DNA of 64,000 bases from Janthinobacterium sp. 61 (GCF_002846335.1 NZ_PJMQ01000001.1:5270001-5334000), one strand, 5' to 3'. Numbered from the stretch's first letter, positions 17,705 to 26,206 are shown. The notes: generated by a model from the sequence alone, not told the origin. Numbers and translations are program-made.

Positions 17705-18157
17705 TTAGCGGGGCAGCGCCCCCTGCGTGATTTTTACTTTGACCCGGTACGTGGGCTCGGCCGCGTTCAGGGCGGGCGGCGTGGCGGGGTCGACGTCGAG
17801 CAGCGTGAACGTCAGGTGCCTGATGCTGACGGAACTGGCGGCGCCGGGCATGGAATCGGACAAGACGATGTCCGTGGCGCCCGCGCTGTTGAGCAAGCTG
17901 AAACTGTAGCTGACGTAGCCTTTCCACACGCACACGGCACCCTTGCGGCAGCGGCTGTCGTTGACACGCTCCAGTTTCAGGGTGTCGGTGGCTGTAATGG
18001 CGACTTGCTGGCCTGGCGAGAGCACGTGGGTGACGCTGCGCGGCGTGTTTTCCGCGTCGCCGGTGCTGCCGGCCGCGCCGCAGCCAGCCAGCGCTGCCAG
18101 GAAGGCAAAAAACAGGGGAAGTAACAGGGTAGGGCAAAAGCGGGTCAGATTAGGCAT
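17705..18157 (-). CDS. Hypothetical lipoprotein with conserved Cys pair
   Basis: The 150-residue protein starts with a clear lipoprotein signal ending LAGC (Cys26). The mature part is small and beta-rich, with CRKGAVCVWKG, a two-cysteine motif seen in many short uncharacterised periplasmic lipoproteins of Proteobacteria. The open frame extends to 18202, but ATG 18157 follows GAAAGGAAAAAC and places the signal peptide at the N-terminus. Function unknown. Confidence 0.72.
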   Translation of the reverse strand: MPNLTRFCPTLLLPLFFAFLAALAGCGAAGSTGDAENTPRSVTHVLSPGQQVAITATDTLKLERVNDSRCRKGAVCVWKGYVSYSFSLLNSAGATDIVLSDSMPGAASSVSIRHLTFTLLDVDPATPPALNAAEPTYRVKVKITQGALPR

Positions 18158-18329
18158 GTTTTTCCTTTCAGGTAGAACGTCCCTGGCGCGGCGTCCACGC
18201 ATGGGATAATAATAACAAAATGATATTTTCCTGGCGCACCATAGGCGCGTTGCGGATGAATTGATGCGCCGGCCACGCGGCGCGCCGATTACTGCGTAGA
18301 ATGGCTGTTTTGAAAATCAGGAAACAACC

Positions 18330-18596
18330 ATGAAAAAAACTGCCCTGGCGAAAAGCGATGCCAAGAAACTGATGGGAAAGATGAATGTTCCCGGCGCCGG
18401 TGCATTCGGTAAGGAAGCGGTGGTCGTCGACCGCCGCGAGCAGCGCAAGCGCGATCAGGCCCTGGGCCTGGTGCCATTCGCCGTCAAACTGAACAGCGAT
18501 CTGGTCTTGCAATTGCAGACACTGGCCAAGGAGCGCGGCGCAGATCTGAATGAATTGGTCGCCGAAATCCTGGTCAAGGGCTTGGCTGCAGCTTAA
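18330..18596 (+). CDS. Small basic protein of unknown function
   Basis: This 88-residue protein is rich in Lys, Arg and Ala; it ends with VPFAVKLNSDLVLQLQTLAKERGADLNELVAEILVKG, here spread over residues 48-84, which looks like a strand followed by two helices as in ribbon-helix-helix DNA-binding proteins. AGGAAACAACC precedes the ATG. It is followed by a bidirectional terminator. I do not recognise a named family; the RHH-like fold is an inference from the pattern only. Confidence 0.65.
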   Translation: MKKTALAKSDAKKLMGKMNVPGAGAFGKEAVVVDRREQRKRDQALGLVPFAVKLNSDLVLQLQTLAKERGADLNELVAEILVKGLAAA

Positions 18597-18641
18597 TAAG
18601 CTGCCATGTTTATCTGTTGATAAACATCAAGTAATAAAACT

Positions 18642-18665
18642 AAAAGGCGCCTTGCGGCGCCTTTT
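18642..18665. terminator. Bidirectional terminator between unknown gene and rpoH
   Basis: AAAAGGCGCC and GGCGCCTTTT form a perfect ten-base stem around TTGC, with T-runs on each strand. It lies between convergent genes. Confidence 0.88.
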
Positions 18666-18685
18666 GCATTGCGGAATGGCTTTCT

Positions 18686-19585
18686 TTATACGTAAGCTGC
18701 CAGCGCGCCCTTCATTTTTTTCAGCGCCGCCACTTCGATCTGGCGGATGCGCTCGGCCGATACGCCGAACTCTTCTGCCAAAGCGTGCAAGGTGGCGCCG
18801 GAACCGTCGTCGTTGGCCAGCCAGCGCGCTTCGATGATGCGGCGCGAACGGGCGTCCAGCTTGGACAGTGCCGTTTCCAGGCCTTCCGATTGCAGGCGCG
18901 TCACTTGTTCCGCTTCCAGCACCTTGGTCGGTTCGCTTTGCTCCGACGACAGGTAGGCGATCGGCGAAAACTTGTCGTCTTCATCGTCGGTCGGCGATTC
19001 CAGCGCGATGTCGCGGCCGCTCAGGCGCGTTTCCATCTCGATCACTTCTTCGCGCTTCACGTCGAGCAGCTTGGCCAAGGCATCGATCTGTTTCGGCGTC
19101 ATCGCGTCCAGGCCCGTCTTGTGGCTGCGCAGGTTGAAGAACAGCTTGCGCTGTGCCTTCGTCGTTGCAACCTTGACCAGGCGCCAGTTTTTCAGGATGT
19201 ACTCATGCATCTCGGCTTTCACCCAGTGCATGGCGTACGACACCAGGCGCACGCCCTGGTCCGGATCGAATCGTTTCACGGCTTTCATCAAGCCGATATT
19301 GCCTTCCTGAATCAGGTCGGCATGTGGCAAGCCATAGCCCAGGTAGCCGCGGGCAATCGAGACCACCAGGCGCAGGTGCGACAGCACCAGCTCTTGCGCG
19401 GCGGCCAGGTCATTTTTTTCGCGCAGGCGTTTCGCCAGCGAAATTTCTTCGTCGTGGGTCAACATGGGCAGGCGGTTCACGGCCGAGATATAGGCGTCGA
19501 TATTGCCCAGATTGCCAGTGAACCCGAGGCCCAGCGCATTACTTTTGGTCGGAACCAATGCGGATGTTGCGGACATCATAGTCAT
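18686..19585 (-). CDS. rpoH: RNA polymerase sigma-32 factor RpoH
   Basis: The 299-residue protein is a heat-shock sigma factor. It has sigma region 2 (LSHLRLVVSIARGY, DLIQEGNIGLMKAVKRFDP), the diagnostic RpoH box QRKLFFNLR at residues 145-153, and a C-terminal region 4 helix-turn-helix (EFGVSAERIRQIEVAALKK). The open frame begins at 19696, but ATG 19585 is preceded by GAGGGAGAAAAC and matches family length. A strong sigma-70 promoter about 150 bases upstream contains a CIRCE operator, which indicates control by the HrcA repressor; the long leader could also fold into a thermosensor. Confidence 0.96.
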   Translation of the reverse strand: MTMMSATSALVPTKSNALGLGFTGNLGNIDAYISAVNRLPMLTHDEEISLAKRLREKNDLAAAQELVLSHLRLVVSIARGYLGYGLPHADLIQEGNIGLMKAVKRFDPDQGVRLVSYAMHWVKAEMHEYILKNWRLVKVATTKAQRKLFFNLRSHKTGLDAMTPKQIDALAKLLDVKREEVIEMETRLSGRDIALESPTDDEDDKFSPIAYLSSEQSEPTKVLEAEQVTRLQSEGLETALSKLDARSRRIIEARWLANDDGSGATLHALAEEFGVSAERIRQIEVAALKKMKGALAAYV

Positions 19586-19739
19586 GTTTTCTCCCTCGTA
19601 GTCTTGCTTTGTTCCAGTTGGCCATGTCACGCGACGTGGCCCGATAGTCTGTTCGTTTTGCGTATTCGGTCTTGCACTTGCAGATCGCGGCTCCATCTAT
19701 ATCTGGCGCTCATGGCGGTTCTGCTGTTGGTATGTCCCT

Positions 19740-19769
19740 ATATTAGCACTCTCTGCTTGAGAGTGCCAA
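19740..19769 (-). promoter_or_regulatory. rpoH sigma-70 promoter
   Basis: Read on the minus strand, -35 TTGGCA (19769-19764) and an extended -10 TGCTAATAT (hexamer 19745-19740) are separated by 18 bases. Transcription would start near 19733, giving a leader of about 150 bases before rpoH. Confidence 0.7.
19743..19769. promoter_or_regulatory. CIRCE element (HrcA operator)
   Basis: TTAGCACTC at 19743-19751, a nine-base spacer, and GAGTGCCAA at 19761-19769 match the CIRCE consensus TTAGCACTC-N9-GAGTGCTAA with one mismatch. It exactly fills the region from the -35 to the -10 box of the rpoH promoter, so HrcA binding would block RNA polymerase. hrcA is not in the window. Confidence 0.9.
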
Positions 19770-20028
19770 TCAGCACATTTAATCGTCCTGATAGCCTAAA
19801 TGCTATGGCGGTTTGCTAGTTGATAATTTATCTAAAACGCGCCGCCAAGGCGCATGGTTGCTGCAGTGTGTGCACCTGCCCCCTCGCGCCTGAGAGGGCT
19901 GCACGGCTCGCTACGACAACATGGCTAGTCTACGGCCTCTGGCTGAAGCGAACCTTAAGAATACTTGCTAAATATCAAGATAACCACAACATGGCGTGGA
20001 TGGTAAAAAACAAGGAGAGGGTGAGGCG
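19770..20028. other. Intergenic region upstream of rpoH without a gene
   Basis: Between the rpoH promoter and the hairpin after ftsX I see no open reading frame with family features or ribosome site; an 80-codon frame at 19820-20062 has unlikely composition and runs through the ftsX hairpin. The stretch TTTTTTAC on the minus strand near 20008 could be the tail of the ftsX terminator. Confidence 0.6.
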
Positions 20029-20055
20029 CACGGCGGCGCCTGGGGCGCCGCCGTG
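20029..20055 (-). terminator. Strong hairpin after ftsX
   Basis: CACGGCGGCGCC and GGCGCCGCCGTG form a perfect 12-base stem with a TGG loop, 11 bases after the ftsX stop. The T-run on the minus strand is about 25 bases further on, so it is either a loosely spaced terminator or an RNA-stabilising end. Confidence 0.6.
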
Positions 20056-20065
20056 GGAGTGACGG

Positions 20066-20986
20066 TCAGTTCAGGCGCGCCAGGTGGCGCTGTACGCAGA
20101 GGAAGGCGCCGATCAGGCCCAGGCCGGCGCTGACGGCCAGCAAGCCGGCCATCGGCAGCGGTGCCAGCGGCACCAGCTGGAATTCGGACGCATACAGGCG
20201 GGCAAACTCGGCAATCGCCGTGTTCAGCGGATGCAAGGCCAGCGCCACGGCGCCCAGGGCCAGCGCGCCGGCGCACAAGCCCAGCAGGGCGCCCGTGTAA
20301 TAGAAGGGGCGGTGAATGAAGGTGTCGGTGGCGCCGATCAATTTCGAGATGCTGATTTCATCGCGCTGCTGCATTACTTGCAGGCGGATGGTATTGAAGA
20401 CAACAGCGATCACGGCCACGCCCAGGGTAATGGCCAGCAGCAGCAGCACCAGGCGCAGCACGCCCAGCAGAGCCGCCAGGCGCTTGACCCAGGCCGAATC
20501 GACTTGCGCCGATTCCACGAATGGCAGATGGCGCAACTGTTCCGCCACCGCATCGACATCCTGCGCTTCGCTGGCGCTGCTGAATGCGTCCAGTTTCAGC
20601 ACATAGCTGTCGGGCAGGGGATTGTCGCCCAGAGTGCTGAGCACGTCGGCCAGGCCGTTCTTGTTTTTCAGGGTGTCGAGTGCCTGTTCGCGGGGGATGA
20701 AGACGATCTTCGCCTTTTGCTCGCCCACGATCTTGCGCATGGCGCTGGCCAGGGCCACGGCTTGCTCGCGCGGCGTGTCGATCTTCAGGAAAACGCTGAT
20801 TTCCGGATCGACCGACATCTGTTCCGACATGGGGCGTACATTATCGAGCATGGTCAGGCCGGCGAACGGCAGCGACAGGGCGATGGCGACGACCAGCACG
20901 TTCAATAGGAAGCCGCCCGGCGACTTGCGCAAATGAATCAGCGCCGAACCCAGCGCGAAGCGGTGTTGACGGAACCAGCCTCTCAT
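20066..20986 (-). CDS. ftsX: Cell division permease-like protein FtsX
   Basis: The 306-residue protein has the FtsX topology: a cytoplasmic start, a first membrane helix at about residues 28-45, a periplasmic domain (MSVDPEISVFLKIDTPREQAV onward, residues ~55-165), then three C-terminal membrane helices with the RDEISISKLIGATDTFIHRPF segment typical of the family. With FtsE it forms the complex that recruits and activates peptidoglycan hydrolases at the septum. It overlaps ftsE by four bases (ATGA), so the pair is translationally coupled. Confidence 0.95.
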   Translation of the reverse strand: MRGWFRQHRFALGSALIHLRKSPGGFLLNVLVVAIALSLPFAGLTMLDNVRPMSEQMSVDPEISVFLKIDTPREQAVALASAMRKIVGEQKAKIVFIPREQALDTLKNKNGLADVLSTLGDNPLPDSYVLKLDAFSSASEAQDVDAVAEQLRHLPFVESAQVDSAWVKRLAALLGVLRLVLLLLAITLGVAVIAVVFNTIRLQVMQQRDEISISKLIGATDTFIHRPFYYTGALLGLCAGALALGAVALALHPLNTAIAEFARLYASEFQLVPLAPLPMAGLLAVSAGLGLIGAFLCVQRHLARLN

Positions 20987-21726
20987 GCCTGTTCTCCCTG
21001 CGCGTCATCCGGGCCAGGTGGCGGGGCAAAATCGGGATCGGGCGGCGCGAAGACGGGTGCTTGCGTGGCCTTGTCGATGGCCACCAGCTGGCCGTTTTTC
21101 AGGTGGATCACGCGGGCGGCGGCGTCGAGCATCTGTTCGTCATGGCTGGAAATGAGGCAGGTCACGCCCACGGAATGAAAGGCTTTCAGGGCGTCGAGCA
21201 CCTTGTTGGCGCTGGCGCGGTCCAGGTTGGCCGTCGGTTCATCGGCGAGGATGATTTGTGGCCGGTTGACGATGGCGCGCGCGATGGACACGCGCTGCTG
21301 TTCGCCGCCCGACAGCGACAGGGGACGCGCCATGGCGCGGTCCAGCAATCCCACTTTGTCGAGCGCGGCGCGCGCGCGCTGCTCGGCGGCCGCCTTGTGT
21401 GCGCCGACGACGAGCAGTGGCAGCATGACATTGGCCAGGATGGAGCGGTCGTTCAATAGTTTTTGTTGCTGGAAGATCAAGCCCATGTTACGGCGCAAAA
21501 ACGGCACGCCAGCCGGCTTGATCTTCGCCATGTCCTGGCCATTGACGATCAGCTTGCCCGAGCTGGGGCGTTCCATGGCGGCGATCATTTTCAGCAGGGT
21601 GGATTTGCCGGCGCCGGACGGGCCGGCCAGAAAGACCAGCTCGCCTTTGGCAATACTGAGCGAAATGTCGCTAAGCGCCACGGCGTCGGGGGAGTATTGC
21701 TTGGAGACGTGCTGAAATTCAATCAT
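20983..21726 (-). CDS. ftsE: Cell division ATP-binding protein FtsE
   Basis: The 247-residue ABC ATPase has Walker A GPSGAGKSTLL, signature LSGGEQQR, Walker B IILADEPTANLD and the opening MIEFQHVSKQYSPD. It partners FtsX. It is about 20 residues longer than Escherichia coli FtsE because of a proline-rich acidic tail (APPDPDFAPPPGPDDAQGEQ). The gene lies 8 bases after ftsY, giving the classic ftsY-ftsE-ftsX order, which is found next to rpoH here as in E. coli. Confidence 0.95.
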   Translation of the reverse strand: MIEFQHVSKQYSPDAVALSDISLSIAKGELVFLAGPSGAGKSTLLKMIAAMERPSSGKLIVNGQDMAKIKPAGVPFLRRNMGLIFQQQKLLNDRSILANVMLPLLVVGAHKAAAEQRARAALDKVGLLDRAMARPLSLSGGEQQRVSIARAIVNRPQIILADEPTANLDRASANKVLDALKAFHSVGVTCLISSHDEQMLDAAARVIHLKNGQLVAIDKATQAPVFAPPDPDFAPPPGPDDAQGEQA

Positions 21727-21734
21727 GTATAGGC

Positions 21735-22793
21735 TTATCCGAGCAGCGCTTCGACAAATTCGGCAGCCACGAAAGGCTGCAAGTCTTCAATTTTCTCACC
21801 GATGCCGATGAAATACACGGGCACGGGGCGCACGCGGGCGATCGCCGCCAGCACGCCGCCCTTGGCGGTCCCGTCCAGCTTGGTGATTACCAGGCCGCTC
21901 AACTGCAGGGCATCGTCGAAGGCCTTTACTTGCGTCAAGGCGTTCTGGCCCGTGTTGCCGTCGATGACGAGCAGGGTTTCATGGGGGGCGCCCTCCATGC
22001 CTTTGCCGATCACGCGCTTGATTTTCTTTAATTCTTCCATCAGGTGCAGCTGCGTCGGCAAGCGGCCTGCCGTGTCGACCATCACCACGTCGATGCCGCG
22101 CGCTTTTGCCGATTGCACGGAGTCGTAGGCCACGGCGGCCGGGTCGCCCGATTCCTGCGAAATCACGGTGACGTTGTTGCGCTCGCCCCAGACCATCAGC
22201 TGCTCGCGCGCGGCGGCGCGGAAGGTGTCGCCGGCGGCCAGCAGCACGGACTGGTTGTTCGATTGCATGTGCTTGGCCAGCTTGCCGATGGTGGTGGTCT
22301 TGCCGGCGCCATTCACACCGGAAATCATCATCACCAGGGGCTTGTGACGGCCCAGTTCGAAGCGCTTTTCCAGCGGGCTCAGGAGGTCGATCAGCAGCAC
22401 CTTCAGCGCGGCCTTCACGGCGGCGGCGTCGAGCAGCTTGTCTTCCTTGACTTTTTTCTTCAATTCCGTGAGCAGGAATTCGGTGGCGTCGATGCCCGCG
22501 TCGGACATCAGCAGGGCCGCTTCCAGCTCTTCGTACAGGGCGTCGTCGATCTTTGCGCCGACGAACAGCACGGATAAGGTGTTCGAGGTTTTCGACAGGC
22601 CGGCCTTGAGGCGCGTCATCCACGATTTTTTCTCGGGTTCAGCGGCCACGATGACGGGCACGAGCTCGGCCGGCGCGCCGCTCAGCGGCGCAGCGGCAGG
22701 CTGCGGGGCAGGCGGCGTGGCGGCGGGAAGGACGAGGGGCTCGGCTGGCGCAGCCTCGGGAGTGACGGGTTTTTTCTTGAAGAAACTAAACAT
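21735..22793 (-). CDS. ftsY: Signal recognition particle receptor FtsY
   Basis: The 352-residue SRP receptor GTPase has a short Pro/Ala-rich N-terminal A domain (residues ~1-55), the N domain helices, and the GTPase G domain with GVNGAGKTTTIGKLA (P-loop), DTFRAAAREQL, DTAGRLPT and TKLDGTAKGG. It binds SRP on the membrane and delivers inner-membrane proteins to SecYEG. It leads the ftsY-ftsE-ftsX operon. Confidence 0.96.
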   Translation of the reverse strand: MFSFFKKKPVTPEAAPAEPLVLPAATPPAPQPAAAPLSGAPAELVPVIVAAEPEKKSWMTRLKAGLSKTSNTLSVLFVGAKIDDALYEELEAALLMSDAGIDATEFLLTELKKKVKEDKLLDAAAVKAALKVLLIDLLSPLEKRFELGRHKPLVMMISGVNGAGKTTTIGKLAKHMQSNNQSVLLAAGDTFRAAAREQLMVWGERNNVTVISQESGDPAAVAYDSVQSAKARGIDVVMVDTAGRLPTQLHLMEELKKIKRVIGKGMEGAPHETLLVIDGNTGQNALTQVKAFDDALQLSGLVITKLDGTAKGGVLAAIARVRPVPVYFIGIGEKIEDLQPFVAAEFVEALLG

Positions 22794-22958
22794 GGATGTG
22801 TGGTGGCGGGTGCTGACCTAAGGCCCGGCGGCGCCGGACACTGTTGTTACGGGCTATTCTACCAGAGCGCGCCCGGCCCTTCATGCTTTACTGTTCGATT
22901 GGCAACATTGCGTGGCTATCCACGGAGATCGCCGCAGTTGCTCCGCTTTCCAGCCGGT

Positions 22959-23909
22959 TCAGTGTGTTTGCAGGGCGCGCGCCTGGTGGCGGCGGCGCCA
23001 GTCGGCGATGCTTTCGTCGACTTGCCGCAAGTCCAGCACATGCAAAAAGGGCGGCGGTTGCCTGGTCAGCACGGGACTGCGTCCGCCAGCCCACAATTCC
23101 ATGTCTGGCGGCAAGCACCCGTGCAGCTGCTGCAGGCTGTCGCGCGTCTGCTTTTGCTTGCTGGCGCTGGAAAACGACAGCGCCACGATGTCGGCCCGTT
23201 GCACGCGGGCGGCCGCGACGATGTCGGTCAGCGGCGTTTCCACCCCCAGCGACATGCAATGGGCCCCGGCCGCCGCACATAGCGCCTCGGCCATCAGCAG
23301 CCCCAGGCCATGACGTTCCTGCGGCAAGGTACTGAGGACGATGCGCGGCGTGCGCGTGGACGGGCTGCTTGCCTGCGGCAGGGAAAAAATGGCATGGCGC
23401 ATTACCGTCTGCAAGGTTTCGCTATATAGATGCTCTTCATACACGGCCAATTCGCCGCAGGCCCACGCTTCGCCAACCATGGCCGTGAGGGGCGCGATGA
23501 CGTCGATGGTAAAGGCTTTCAAGCCCAGCACGGCCAAGGCCTGGCGCAGGGCACCGGCCAGTTCCGCCATCTGGTGGCCACGGCACAGGGACAGGTAGTA
23601 CGCCAGTTGCGGTTGCGGCGCAGGCGGCGCCGCGTTGCCGGCGCTGGCTAGTTGCTGCAGTTGCAAGGTGCTGTGCTGCATGATTTTGCCCGGGCGAAAT
23701 CCGAGATCCAGCAGGCGCTTGACCATGCGCAATTTTTGCACTTGCTCGGCCGGATAGCTGCGCTCGCCAAAGGCATCGCGCTGTGGCTGGGGAAAGGCGT
23801 AGCGGCGTTCCCAGACACGCAAGGTTTCCTTGGCCAGCCCCGTGTCGCGCTCGACGTCGCTGATGCTGAAGGCGGAAGGGGGGTGCAGCGGTTGCAAATC
23901 AGTATCCAT
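22959..23909 (-). CDS. MerR-family regulator with B12-binding photosensor domain (CarH/LitR type)
   Basis: This 316-residue regulator has an N-terminal MerR helix-turn-helix (FSISDVERDTGLAKETLRVWERRY at residues 14-37) and a C-terminal cobalamin-binding module. The four-helix cap has the adenosylcobalamin signature W149-x9-E159-H160, and the Rossmann part has E198-x-H200-x2-G203 (the DxHxxG-type lower ligand) plus a GG turn, so all landmark residues of light-sensing CarH/LitR proteins are present. In the dark such proteins bind AdoCbl and repress; light breaks the Co-C bond and releases DNA. The gene is divergent from an eight-gene lipid-modification operon, its likely target. Met 24 bases upstream (23933) is an alternative start. 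Confidence 0.88.
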   Translation of the reverse strand: MDTDLQPLHPPSAFSISDVERDTGLAKETLRVWERRYAFPQPQRDAFGERSYPAEQVQKLRMVKRLLDLGFRPGKIMQHSTLQLQQLASAGNAAPPAPQPQLAYYLSLCRGHQMAELAGALRQALAVLGLKAFTIDVIAPLTAMVGEAWACGELAVYEEHLYSETLQTVMRHAIFSLPQASSPSTRTPRIVLSTLPQERHGLGLLMAEALCAAAGAHCMSLGVETPLTDIVAAARVQRADIVALSFSSASKQKQTRDSLQQLHGCLPPDMELWAGGRSPVLTRQPPPFLHVLDLRQVDESIADWRRRHQARALQTH

Positions 23910-24036
23910 ACAGAGGGCTTGCTCGCATGCCAAAAGAACGTGGGAAGCATTTTACGCCTTCCTTCGCCCGGGACCAAATAGCTGAATCCGATTGAAAGTT
24001 GCCAGCGTATAAGTTTGTGAGCGGCAAGCGCCCTCA

Positions 24037-24050
24037 TTGACATAGATCAA
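24037..24050. promoter_or_regulatory. FNR/ANR-like box overlapping the -35
   Basis: TTGAC-ATAG-ATCAA matches the TTGAT-N4-ATCAA recognition pattern of the CRP/FNR superfamily in nine of ten positions. It covers the -35 hexamer, where binding would normally repress; the resemblance may also be accidental because TTGACA is itself the -35. Confidence 0.35.
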
Positions 24051-24065
24051 TATTTGACTGACTAT
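24037..24065 (+). promoter_or_regulatory. Sigma-70 promoter of the FAD-oxidoreductase operon
   Basis: A perfect -35 TTGACA (24037-24042), a 17-base spacer and -10 GACTAT (24060-24065) are in the right arrangement; transcription would begin near 24072, about 40 bases before the ATG. Confidence 0.65.
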
Positions 24066-24078
24066 GCAGAAAAGTTAT

Positions 24079-24093
24079 TTTGTCCAGGACAAA
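24079..24093. promoter_or_regulatory. Candidate LitR/CarH operator
   Basis: TTTGTCC-A-GGACAAA is a perfect 15-base inverted repeat located just downstream of the expected start of transcription. This is the position expected for a repressor. The divergent MerR/B12 protein is the obvious candidate binder. Confidence 0.5.
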
Positions 24094-24111
24094 TATGAAA
24101 CGGGTGCAGCC

Positions 24112-25422
24112 ATGAAGATCGCCGTCGTCGGTGCAGGAATAGCAGGTTTGTCGTGTGCCTATCGCCTGGCGCAGGCCGGCCAGGACGTGACCTTGTATGA
24201 GGCGGGTGACTATTTTGGCGGTCACAGCCATACGGTGGACGTCACGCTTGATGGTGTCACGCATGGCGTCGACACGGGTTTTCTCGTGTTCAATCACGCC
24301 ACTTACCCGAACCTGGTGCAACTGTTCCGGGAACTGGGCGTCGAGGCGGCCGACAGCGATATGTCGTTTTCCGTGAAAATGCCCTTGGGCACTACGCCCG
24401 ATGCCCGCGTGCTGGAATGGGCGGGCGCCAATTTTGATACCGTGTTTACCCAGCGCAGCAACCTGCTGCGCCCCGCCTTTCTGCGCATGCTGCGCGATAT
24501 TGTGCGCTTCAACCGTCAGGCCAGCGCCTTGGCCACGGCGAGCGTTCCGGCGCCGGCCATGTCACTGGGCGAGTTCCTGGACCTGCACGGCTATGGTGAC
24601 GAATTCCGCCACTGGTACCTGTTGCCGATGGCTGCCTGCATCTGGTCGTGCCCGGCGCGCCAGATGCTGGCCTTTCCCTTGGCGACGTTTATTCGTTTCT
24701 GCCACAACCATGGCTTGCTGCAAGTGAGTGACCGGCCCCAGTGGCGCACGGTGCGCGGCGGCTCGCGTGTTTATGTGGAAAAACTGCTGGCGGGCATCCC
24801 TCAGCAGCGCCTGGCGTGCCCGGTGCTCGCCGTGCGCCGCCAGCCGCACGGCGGCGCGCGCATGGTCGAGCTGCACACGGCCGCCGGCGTCGAGCATGTC
24901 GATCATGTGGTGCTCGCTTGCCACAGCGACCAGTCGCTGGCCTTGCTGGCCGATATCCGCGACGACGAGCGCGGTGTGCTCGAAGCCGTGCGCTACCAGC
25001 CCAATCGCGCTGTGCTGCATACGGATGCATCCTGCCTGCCGCAGCGTCGCAAGGCCTGGTCGGCCTGGAATTATCAGGGCAGGCCGGCTGCGCACGGCGA
25101 TGCGCCGCAGGTATGCGTACATTATTTGCTGAACCAGTTACAGCCGCTGCCATTCAGCACGCCCGTCATCGTCTCGCTCAATCCGCTCGACGAGCCCAAT
25201 CCGGCGTCCATCATCGATGAGTTTTCCTATGCCCACCCCGTGTTCGACGGCGCCGCCATTGCCGCCCAGGCGCGCCTGGCCGGGTTCCAGGGAGCGCAGC
25301 ACACGTGGTTTGCGGGTGCCTGGACGGGCTACGGTTTCCATGAAGACGGCTTGAAGTCGGGCCTGGGCGTGGCCGAAGCGCTGAACGGCATGGCGTCGGC
25401 GGAGCTCGGCCATGCCGCGTGA
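24112..25422 (+). CDS. FAD-dependent oxidoreductase (NAD(P)-binding, amine-oxidase fold)
   Basis: The 436-residue flavoprotein begins MKIAVVGAGIAGLSCAYRL with a G7-A-G9-I-A-G12 dinucleotide motif, and later has the flavin amine-oxidase/desaturase GGHSHTVDV segment and the C-terminal GAWTGYGFHEDGLKSG FAD-binding stretch. Homologous genes with DUF1365 and a Cfa-like methyltransferase are associated with modification of unsaturated phospholipid acyl chains. A frame extends up to 24064, but ATG 24112 places the Rossmann motif at the N-terminus. It is first of eight genes and overlaps the next by 11 bases. Confidence 0.88.
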   Translation: MKIAVVGAGIAGLSCAYRLAQAGQDVTLYEAGDYFGGHSHTVDVTLDGVTHGVDTGFLVFNHATYPNLVQLFRELGVEAADSDMSFSVKMPLGTTPDARVLEWAGANFDTVFTQRSNLLRPAFLRMLRDIVRFNRQASALATASVPAPAMSLGEFLDLHGYGDEFRHWYLLPMAACIWSCPARQMLAFPLATFIRFCHNHGLLQVSDRPQWRTVRGGSRVYVEKLLAGIPQQRLACPVLAVRRQPHGGARMVELHTAAGVEHVDHVVLACHSDQSLALLADIRDDERGVLEAVRYQPNRAVLHTDASCLPQRRKAWSAWNYQGRPAAHGDAPQVCVHYLLNQLQPLPFSTPVIVSLNPLDEPNPASIIDEFSYAHPVFDGAAIAAQARLAGFQGAQHTWFAGAWTGYGFHEDGLKSGLGVAEALNGMASAELGHAA

Positions 25423-26206
25423 TCCCTCGCCGCCCGTGCCGCCGCAGCCGCAGCTGTGCCTTGGGCGGGTGCGCCATGCGCGGCTGCGTCCGCGCGCGCA
25501 TGCTTTTAGTTACGGCATGTTTTATCTGCGCCTGCCTTTGCGCAGCATGGGCGCGCACGACTTTCCTGCCCGCCTGATCTCGCGCAATGGCGCCAACGTG
25601 CTGGCCTTCCGCGACAGCGACCATGGCGATGGCACGACGCCGCTGCTGGAGTGGATCGACGGCGTGCTGCGCCAGCATGGCGTGCCGGACGCGGACGGCG
25701 AAATCTGGCTGCAAACCATGCCGTGCATGTTCGGCTATGTCTTTAATCCCGTCAGTTTCTGGTTTTGCCACCGCCCCGATGGCGCGCTGCGCGCCGTGTT
25801 GTGCGATGTGCGCAATACCTTTGGCGAGCGCCACCTGTATCTGCTCGAACAGGGCGGCGCCATCGCCTATGGCAGTGAGTTGCGCGCCAAGAAGATTTTC
25901 CATGTCTCGCCATTTTGCAAGGTGGAAGGACAGTACCGATTCCGTTTCCTGCGCAACAACGACAAGGGCGGCGAGCGCCACCTGGCCCGGGTCGATTACG
26001 ACGACCTCGACGGTCCGATTCTGGAAACGAGCTTGTCCGGCACGGCGCAGCCGCTGCGCGACGGCGCCATTGCCTGGGCCTTGCTGCGTTACCCCCTGAT
26101 GACGTTTGGCGTGATGGTGCGCATCCATTGGCAAGCTTTGCGCCTGTGGCTGCGCCGCGTGCCGTTTTTCAGCAAACCCCACCCTCCACAAGAAAAGGTC
26201 TCCTGA
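25412..26206 (+). CDS. DUF1365 domain-containing protein
   Basis: The 264-residue protein has the DUF1365 core: GRVRHARLRPRAHAFSYGMF near the start, FGYVFNPVSFWFC, and KIFHVSPFCKVEGQYRFRF. The family is nearly always encoded between an FAD oxidoreductase and a cyclopropane-synthase-like gene; its chemistry is not established. Its start lies 11 bases inside the oxidoreductase gene and its stop overlaps the next start (TGATG), so the three are translationally linked. Confidence 0.9.
   Translation: MPRDPSPPVPPQPQLCLGRVRHARLRPRAHAFSYGMFYLRLPLRSMGAHDFPARLISRNGANVLAFRDSDHGDGTTPLLEWIDGVLRQHGVPDADGEIWLQTMPCMFGYVFNPVSFWFCHRPDGALRAVLCDVRNTFGERHLYLLEQGGAIAYGSELRAKKIFHVSPFCKVEGQYRFRFLRNNDKGGERHLARVDYDDLDGPILETSLSGTAQPLRDGAIAWALLRYPLMTFGVMVRIHWQALRLWLRRVPFFSKPHPPQEKVS

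Noticed and set aside
19820..20062. 80-codon frame between rpoH and ftsX
   Set aside because: Runs through the ftsX hairpin, unusual composition, no ribosome site.
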